NCBI GenBank assembly: GCA_947044405.1 | Contig: CAMRHE010000036.1 | Span: 1,302,001 to 1,366,000 of the forward strand | DNA length: 64,000 nucleotides | Direction of reading: 5' to 3' | Source of the DNA: Leptodactylus fallax | Lineage: Eukaryota > Chordata > Amphibia > Anura > Leptodactylidae | Part shown: positions 57,514-64,000 of the stretch, in pieces | How the letters are laid out: each line of letters opens with the position of its first letter | Numbering within the stretch: position 1 is the first letter of the stretch | Program-made: the position numbers and the translations under genes | Notes under the pieces: model-generated | Database searches by the model: none | The model's input: the letters and a program-made list of their open reading frames with translations, nothing else | Told to the model about the DNA's origin: nothing

Positions 57514-58508
57514 CTTCTAAAGGTTTTTCTCAGAATCTCATTTCCTCTCTTTTAAAAAGCAGAAAACCGGTCACTACTAAAATATACGCTAGGACTTGGT
57601 TCCGGTTCCGGGGGAGCTTAGGGATATACCTAGAAAACAGATTCTAGAGTTCCTTCAGAAGGGACTAGAAAAGGGGCTTTCTACCAGCACTTTAAAAGTC
57701 CAGGTTTCAGCCCTTAGTGCTCTGCTAAACGTTAAATTGGCTGACGATCCCTGGGTGATTAGGTTCATCAAGGCGGCCTCTAGAAGTAGACTGGTGGTTA
57801 GGTCCAGAGTTCCTCCCTGGGATTTGAACCTAGTTCTGTCTGCCTTAACTAAACCTCCCTTTGAACCATTGGACTCTATCCCTATTAAAAATTTATCCCT
57901 GAAAGTGATTCTTTTAGTGGCCCTTACCTCGGCACATCGCATAGGAGAATTGCAGGCTCTATCAGTTAATCCACCCTTTACTGTTATTACAGAGGACAGG
58001 GTAATAATTAAACCAGACCCAGCTTTTTTGCCTAAAGTAGCCTCAAAATTTCATAGATCTCAGGAGATAGTTCTCCCCTCCCTCTGTGCTAACCCAAGTA
58101 ATGCTAAAGAGCAGGAATACCACTGTTTGGATGTAAGACGTTGCCTAATCCAGTATTTGTCCTCTACTTCCTCTTGGAGGAAATCTACTTCCCTTTTTGT
58201 TCTCTTTTTTCAGGTCCCAACAAAGGGAAGGCAGCCTCTAAGTGTAGTCTGGCTAGGTGTGTGAGACTAGCAATCTCCCTGGCCTACAGTTCTTTGGGCC
58301 TCCCCCCCCAGTGGGGCTCAAGGCACATTCTACTAGGGTGATTGCCACCTCCTGGGCCGAGAGAGCTGATGCTTCCATAGAATCTATCTGCAAAGCGGCA
58401 ACCTGGTCTTCACCTTCTACCTTTTTTTGCCATTATAGGCTGGACATCGGGGCTTCTGCTGATCTTTCTTTTGGAAGGAAAGTTTTGCAAGCGGTGGTCC
58501 CTCCCTAG
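57478..58508 (+). pseudogene. DIRS tyrosine recombinase, three frameshifts
   Basis: Recombinase for circle integration. The N-terminal core-binding part (KGFSQNLISSLLKSRKPVTT) is in one frame until about 57600. The next frame (57596-58264) carries LTSAHRIGELQAL with the first catalytic Arg. The frame moves at the T run near 58205-58210 (SGPNKGKAASK) and again at the C run near 58301-58309, after which GLKAHSTRVIATSWA (the HxxR pair) and FFCHYRLDI (the nucleophile Tyr) are read to the stop at 58508. All four recognised catalytic residues survive. Two of the three breaks lie in homopolymers, so sequencing error must be considered. Confidence 0.85.
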
Positions 58509-58526
58509 CGTTTTCCTATTTTATTC

Positions 58527-58608
58527 TCTCTGGGTGCTGTCGTGGGTGATGGGAAAAATGGTAATTACTTACCGGTAATTGGATTTTCCAGAACCCACGA
58601 CAGCACCA
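58527..58608. repeat. Internal complementary region of the DIRS
   Basis: GGGTGCTGTCGTGGGTGATG (complement of the left end) is followed by GGTAATTGGATTTTCCAGAA (complement of the right end), joined by TGGTAATTACTTACC. It is a template for completing the termini in the known DIRS replication model. Confidence 0.9.
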
Positions 58609-58743
58609 TCCTTTATCCCTCCCTTTTTTCTTGGTGATGGACTTTTGTTTGGCACTGGGTGTAGCAAGCAAAAAAAAAAAAAAAAAGTTTTTGACCTTAC
58701 GGTCATGAGTTACAAGTTAACTAGAGTCTCTCTCTCGCTTCTA

Positions 58744-58874
58744 TAAAACAACTGAGGGGTAGGAGAGGCTCCACCTTTTTATACCGTAGGTTTCCTGTCC
58801 CCGGGGGCGGATCCTCTCTCTGGGTGCTGTCGTGGGTTCTGGAAGATCCAATTACTGGTAAGTAATTACCATTT
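58744..58874. repeat. Right inverted terminal repeat of the DIRS
   Basis: Inverse of the left terminus, with its own extension (GATCCAATTACTGGTAAGTA). The same TATA-like box reads outward on the minus strand, toward the DIRS interior. Confidence 0.88.
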
Positions 58875-59394
58875 TCACTTTTATTCCCTTTTTATTTTAT
58901 GTACTGTATATTGTAACTAGTAACTGTTAATGCTTGTATACATCTGCATATCTGTTCTGAACTGCATGTGTTAGATGTTAATACCGACTGTGAAAGATCC
59001 TCAGTGCGCCAACACCGCTGTGGCCCCACCTGAGTCTTCTTTCATATAAAAAAAACACACCGCCAGTGAGTGTCGGGTTCACAAGATAAATACAAGACAA
59101 GCTTTCTAAATTTTATATATTTATTAACCCTGTTAGAGATCTGGGTCTTATTAATCACCAATCCCAGTTTCCCTCCTTTCTCCTTAGGTATATCTGCTTA
59201 TCTGTTTCCTTGACTGGTTTGCATGTACGATAATTTACCCCACAATATCAATAATAAAATACGTTTATTATTAATGCACTTGTAATATGATGGAACTAGG
59301 TTATAGAATAATACAAAACAGTATTAACACAGTGCAATACAATAAGTACAGAACCCAATTACCCAGGTGAATATAAAACCTACAGATATCGCTA

Positions 59395-59416
59395 CATACA
59401 CACACACACACACACA
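59395..59416. repeat. (CA)n microsatellite in the LTR
   Basis: About 11 CA units. Confidence 0.95.
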
Positions 59417-59485
59417 ACCCCTGACAAGTTACTAACTGACCCTTTCTGTAAGGAACACAGCAGTAGTAATACAGATTAATAGAAG

Positions 59486-59545
59486 GTGACTGATAGATAG
59501 ATGGATAGATAGATAATAGATGGATGATGGATGGATAGAGAGAGA
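59486..59545. repeat. GATA/GATG tetranucleotide tract in the LTR
   Basis: Imperfect GATA, GATG and TAGA units. Confidence 0.9.
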
Positions 59546-59967
59546 AAGTTATACTTAAGCCTTATTATGCTCTGGTGGTATATGGAGCTTGTCTAGATGA
59601 GGCTGGTCAGTCCAAGGGGGCTGGTGAAGAGAGAGAGAGAGAGGGCTTTTGGCCCATCATATTTATAGCCCACAACTCCGCCCACCTAGATGTTGTCACT
59701 CCAATCAGGCTCTTGGTATTGTAATATAAGTTTAGATGCAATACTTCTTATGAGTCTTGGGATGGCGCTCTAACACTTAAAATCGATCCTTGGCCCGGGG
59801 TAATGACCTACCTCCCCCATCTGACTTCTAATGTCTCTTGTTCAGTGGTAACTCTCTTTGAACAAAGGAAGCTGATTAACATCACCATGAAGGTCTCATT
59901 AGCATGGAAAGCAGGTTTTGTAGCCTGCAGACAATATTAATGTTTGTGGCAAGCACTTCCCTTTACA

Positions 59968-59984
59968 ATCCCCCTGTTGTCGGG
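59968..59984 (-). other. Polypurine tract
   Basis: The minus strand reads ACAACAGGGGGA just before the LTR's TG, the expected plus-strand primer site of a retrovirus. Confidence 0.65.
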
Positions 59985-61084
59985 AACACGACAATGTAAT
60001 TTGAGGAAGTGTTTGTTTGGTCATTATTGCCCCCTCAGCCCTATTCATTCCTGGTAATGGTTCAGGATGGAGTGAAGTATGATTTGGATTTAGGTACCAA
60101 GACATCGATCATTTCCAGGGACACTTTCCCACCTATGACTGTCGCCCAATATCCTCTGCTCACAGAAAACATCTTTTGCGCGTCCTGATTTGCGGTGTCA
60201 GTGATACTTTCTACGGTCTGCCCCAATATGTCACACTGACCTGGACGGGAACATTTTTATCCATCCCACAGTTAGTCAGGTAAGACCTTTAAACCACAGT
60301 CCATTGTCACGGTACATGCAGCACCACCTTTGGTCCGGACTGAAGCTCACGCAGGGTTAGACCACCTTGCCACATGACACCAACTGTCCTACAGGACCGC
60401 TACCTGTACTTAAGCACAGGTCACCAGTGAAGTTGTCACCGGCCTCCATGAACATAAAAACCTGGACTTTTATCAAGGTAGGTCTGTGAACTTGCATCTG
60501 AAATGATGTCTCAGAACCTAAAATCGAATTGTGGGGAGAGGCACTGCTTCCCATGTCCCCTGTACCTGACATTCAATCCATCCATTATGAACCATACCAT
60601 TTTATATGGCCGAGGTGGCAATTACCTTACAGTGTAGGGGTACCTTACCTGTCCCTAAGGATCCTTACACCCCTTTACCTAACAGAAATTAATGTAACAT
60701 GTATATGTATATCTCACTCATCCACCAAACACACAAATTCCCACTCCCCTATAGATCAAGGCGATAAAAATAAAAGGATGTGCTGGTATTGGTGTACATA
60801 GAGACTCCTGCCACAAGAGCACGTGTTTCCTACTCATCCATAAACACATGAATCTTCAGACCCAGGTGTAGATGGGAATTACACTAAAAGATGCAAATGC
60901 AAGTATGTCTATACACAAACACACTCAGTGTTCAGTGTGGGAGGCGTATGTTGTTGTAGAGACCATAACAGGCACTTACACCTGAAGTATCTATGTGCAC
61001 ACACAAAAATGCAAAAATGTACAAGAATATAGAAAATTACATTGAAAACATTATTTACAAGTTAAGGCTGGGACTGTATTAGTA
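59985..61084 (-). other. Post-env region of the endogenous retrovirus
   Basis: About 1.1 kb lies between the env stop and the polypurine tract. Short minus-strand frames exist (for example 60572-60357, 71 codons) but none is recognisable. It could hold a decayed accessory gene, untranslated sequence or an insertion. Confidence 0.5.
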
Positions 61085-64000
61085 TCAAGTCCTTAGTCCC
61101 TGCCTTCGGGTAAGTTCGTGATGTACGGCCTGGCCCTTTTGAAGCTGACGGGCCAGGCCTTTTATCTTCCTATAGATGAAGATCATTCCTATATACATAA
61201 TGGCCACTAGGACGAGGAGGACTATGACTGGGTGTACAAGCAGATTGAAGAATGATGTTGCTTTGGGGCTATATCCGAACAGATTCTCCCACCAAGATAC
61301 GGCTGAGTCCTTCTCCAGGCATGAACCATCTCTGTTATCTTTGACTGGTCATGTTTCAATAAGATGGTGGTCTGCTTTTCAGAGTCTTTGAGCTTCTCTA
61401 TGACACTTTCCTCCTTAGTGAAGTCTAGTAGCAGGTGTCTCAGTTTTCTGCCAAAACCAAGAGGGATCCTCTGGAGCCTTACAGGAGTATCTGGACGGAT
61501 ATCCAACCTCTTCTCTGGGGTAATCGGTGTTCTCCCCTTCTGCTCTGCTACATCGACACCTAGAACGGGATAAAGGGTACAATATGCTCCTGGGAGGAGT
61601 TCACCCCTTTCGGTGCAGTTAGTTGTATAAATGGTATATGATAAATTAACGGACTGGTACCAACACCAATACCCTTGACCCAAGTACTTCAAACTAGATG
61701 GAGGTATTGAGCTGCTTTTCATCTCACAGAACCCCTCATTATCCCAACACTGGTGTCTGAGCACCCGATCATGATCCCCTTGGCAGAGGATAGCATCCTC
61801 TTTCCTCCAACATCCATCTGTATCAAACAGATAAGGATGGCCGGTCTCATAGGTCAGGATATCTGAGGAGAGCTGTGGATGTAACACTGTTCTGTTATTC
61901 ATCATTATACCTAGGTTGATAGCACCATACCCACGTCTCACGTTGCCAGAGACAGGTGCCAGGGATGAAGCAGTGCAAGAGAGATTATGGCACCCATGCC
62001 ACTGAATGACCCACCAGTTAGTATGGTTGGCAGCAAAAGGAGTGATAAAAGGACTCACCCTTTGCTGGAGGTTAAAAGGGTAGTGTCCATTATACAGTGA
62101 GGACACTATGTTTAAGGTTGCTGGAAAGTTCACCCTGAACCTGAGTACATGCCAGAGCAAGCTGAGCTCTATCCTGGTCTTCCAGGAGACCCACGACTAA
62201 TAGTCTAAACTTCTCTCGTAAAGCAGAAGATAGGGAGCTAGTGGCATCTATATGTGAGTGTTGTAAATCCTCCAAAACATGATTTACATCAACCTGGGTC
62301 TTGAGGCCTTCCCCAGTATGTTTCGCCAGATTCCCAAGTTTGTTTCTCAGGACTTCCAGGTCCATAGTGTTCAGTGCCCCTATTCCCATTGCACCTCCTC
62401 CTAAACCCATGGCAATCAAATCCCTTCTCCCCCTGTACTTCCTGTATCTGGTAGCATCCTTCCTTACTTCCTGTCCCACCTCTACCCATCCTTTTATCAT
62501 ATCGATCTGATTCCTCACAAACTCCTCACATCTATGGTCCCAGTGGTCTACTCTAAAATCATCAACCGAAATCCTCCAGGTATATAGGACGAATTTGGTT
62601 TTGGTGATGATTTTCCAGGGAGATGCTAACTGTGGAGCTATGGGATCAGCCATTTGATAGGTTGGGGCATTACAGGAATCCCTGTGGGGTTTTACTGGCT
62701 GAAGAACTTCAGTTTCATAAGGGACCCTTACCACAGTCACACATACTTTACCTCTTCCTTTAAATGGATACCATTGGTCACCTTCTCCAGTCTCTAATAC
62801 GAGATTCCGGATGGGTTTAGTTGTGGAAAGATAAACCCACTGTGTAAATGTCCAACACCCCTCATCGACTGCCTCACAAAATGGCCATTTAAATGAACCA
62901 TCAATATTGATAGCAAAGTTAATATCTCTGCCTCTGGGATCCTTCCAATCAGAAGAAACATATCTATTCTGGTATTCCTCAGTCATAGGGGTCCCATCCA
63001 TCCATACATCAATTATTGGAGAATCCACTCCGTTACAGACTATATCCCATCTCCATGGGTTAGAGTCTGACATTACCATCTGAGTGTCTGGTTCCCAGTG
63101 TGCATAGGTGATGAAATAATGTCCCGTCACATCTGGTACACAAGCATCCCTCATAATGGTAATCATAAAAGATCGAATGGATGGAGATCCCTCCAGCTGA
63201 GTATACCTCTGATCCTTCGCATCAGCTCATACCTTCAAAACTGTGGCTCTGTATAGGCCTTCAAGTTTTACTGGGCCGCTCTGATTGTTCCATAATACTT
63301 GTCCAGATTTACTGCAGTTTAACTTTAAAATCAATATGCTGGTCCCTAAATAGTCCGTGGACACATGTCCTTAAGCATATTTGGATTCCCTAGTTATTAC
63401 CATATGAGAATCCCTTAGCATACAGTACGCCTTCAGGGTGCCCTTTACTGGTATGGGTCTATCAAAGTATGTCCTAACTCTTAAGCTATCCTGACTGGTA
63501 TGTTTCAGAAAAGTGGCTTTTAGAATGTACCATCCACTGTATTCTGCCCCAGTGACATCTTCAGGACTCAGGACTCCTGCTTTGGTGCACAGCACCTTTG
63601 TTGTGTTTACTATCACTGGCCTATAAGGATGTAAGTGAGGATTTCTAGACACCCATCTTACTGATTTGATAGCTGTTGGTGCTGAGTCCTGGAAATGTCT
63701 GTACTCCTTGAGGCATAGAGCATGTAGGTCATGTTGTATGGCGGATACGTTCTCCAACGGAGTATAGTGCTGAACCACACCATTGGCAAAACCCTCCCTC
63801 TGGAAACCATACAAGTACCACTGCCCTGGTACAAATGTAAAGTTGCTGTATGGTTCCAGGATTTTTCCTTCCAGACATTCTACTGAGAGAAGACCTGGAA
63901 ATTCGGGTGATCTCTCATCTGAGCCAAATGTGGGTTCAGAACTATTCCCTGCAAAGGCTAAATCCGCCAGTGTCATGCTTACCGCTATTAATACAAGTTG
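61085..64000 (-). pseudogene. Endogenous retroviral env, broken, 5' end outside window
   Basis: Envelope glycoprotein gene of a retrovirus. The earliest residues visible form a hydrophobic signal-like segment at the window edge. The surface part (63976-63371 and 63166 onward) is Trp/Cys-rich with N-glycosylation sites. A furin-type RGRR site near 62430 is followed by a Gly-rich hydrophobic fusion-peptide-like segment. A long ectodomain with coiled stretches follows, then a membrane anchor and short basic tail near 61200-61085 ending in TGA (61087-61085). Lesions: in-frame stops TAA at 63373-63371 and TGA at 63229-63227, and frameshifts near 62125 and 61340 that offset each other. Length above 900 codons suggests an epsilon- or spuma-like Env rather than a typical gamma type, but class needs pol. 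It is not functional as it stands. Confidence 0.85.

Larger units (their letters stand above)
53674..58874 (+). mobile_element. Nearly complete DIRS-type retrotransposon
   Basis: Architecture in order: left inverted terminal repeat (53674-53780), leader, gag, RT/RNase H, tyrosine recombinase, internal complementary region (58527-58608) and right inverted repeat (58744-58874). DIRS elements integrate a circular DNA through the recombinase and make no target duplication. All genes are present in the expected overlapping order. The lesions seen are one gag frameshift, one RT nonsense codon, one RT active-site substitution and three recombinase frameshifts. It lies about 3.4 kb upstream of NAP1L1 exon 1, in the opposite orientation. 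Confidence 0.93.
58989..59967 (-). repeat. Retroviral 3' LTR (979 bp)
   Basis: On the minus strand it begins TGTAAAGGGAAG directly after a purine tract and ends CTTTCACA, so the borders are inverse TG...CA. A TATA box (CTATAAATATG) lies near 59660 and AATAAA signals at 59269-59264 and 59125-59120, consistent with U3-R-U5 order. It contains (CA)n at 59395-59416, a GATA/GATG tract at 59490-59540 and (GA)n at 59626-59643. The 5' LTR is outside the window. Confidence 0.75.

Noticed and set aside
60529..60801. 90-codon plus-strand frame in the post-env region
   Set aside because: Antisense to the provirus with no recognised motif; likely a chance frame.
59985..61084. Accessory retroviral gene after env
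   Set aside because: Only short frames are present and none shows a recognisable domain, so it is described as an unassigned region.

Overview
The window is vertebrate nuclear DNA, most likely from a frog. It holds one host gene and a dense load of transposable elements. The frog assignment is inference. It rests on a NAP1L1 protein very close to the mammalian one, on Tc1-like, DIRS-type and TTAA-flanked repeats of kinds I associate with anuran genomes, and on a large retroviral env.

The host gene is NAP1L1 (nucleosome assembly protein 1-like 1) on the minus strand. It runs from a CpG-rich promoter and non-coding first exon near 50.2 kb to a stop codon at 3764 and a 3' UTR reaching roughly 3.1 kb. 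All 14 coding exons can be read with correct GT/AG borders and matching phases. They give an uninterrupted 393-residue protein that ends in a CKQQ CaaX-like motif. One exon is only 20 nt. Intron 1 is about 22.8 kb, mostly because of inserted elements.

Repeats, left to right. (1) 464-2963 is a truncated copy of a long TTAA-flanked element. (2) 10282-10785 is a 0.5-kb foldback next to the 20-nt exon. (3) 15976-17196 is a TTAA MITE interrupted by a second TIR element that carries an array of hairpins. (4) 20376-25046 is a full TTAA-flanked element of 4,671 bp. (5) 26874-27031 is a small foldback with ZNF143-like motifs. (6) 31475-42077 is a second full TTAA element in the opposite orientation, split by a minus-strand DIRS-type retrotransposon at 34350-40265. 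Removing the DIRS leaves 4,687 bp, almost the same length as the first copy. (7) 43366-44965 is a Tc1-like transposon with a broken transposase, and 52409-53155 is a fragment of another. (8) 53674-58874, upstream of NAP1L1 and on the plus strand, is a second, much better preserved DIRS element with inverted termini, an internal complementary region, and gag, RT/RNase H and tyrosine recombinase reading frames carrying few lesions. (9) 58989 to the window end is the 3' part of an endogenous retrovirus on the minus strand: a 979-bp LTR, a polypurine tract, about 1.1 kb of post-env DNA and a broken env that continues past the window.

The most unusual signal is in the two TTAA elements. One end is a run of consecutive near-perfect hairpins whose stems differ between copies by paired, compensating changes, and it contains an 18-nt match to the 5' end of 18S rRNA. 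The remainder includes 3 or 4 diverged units of about 360-395 bp. Related hairpins occur in the element at 16.5-16.85 kb, which has different termini. I see no transposase in any of these elements.
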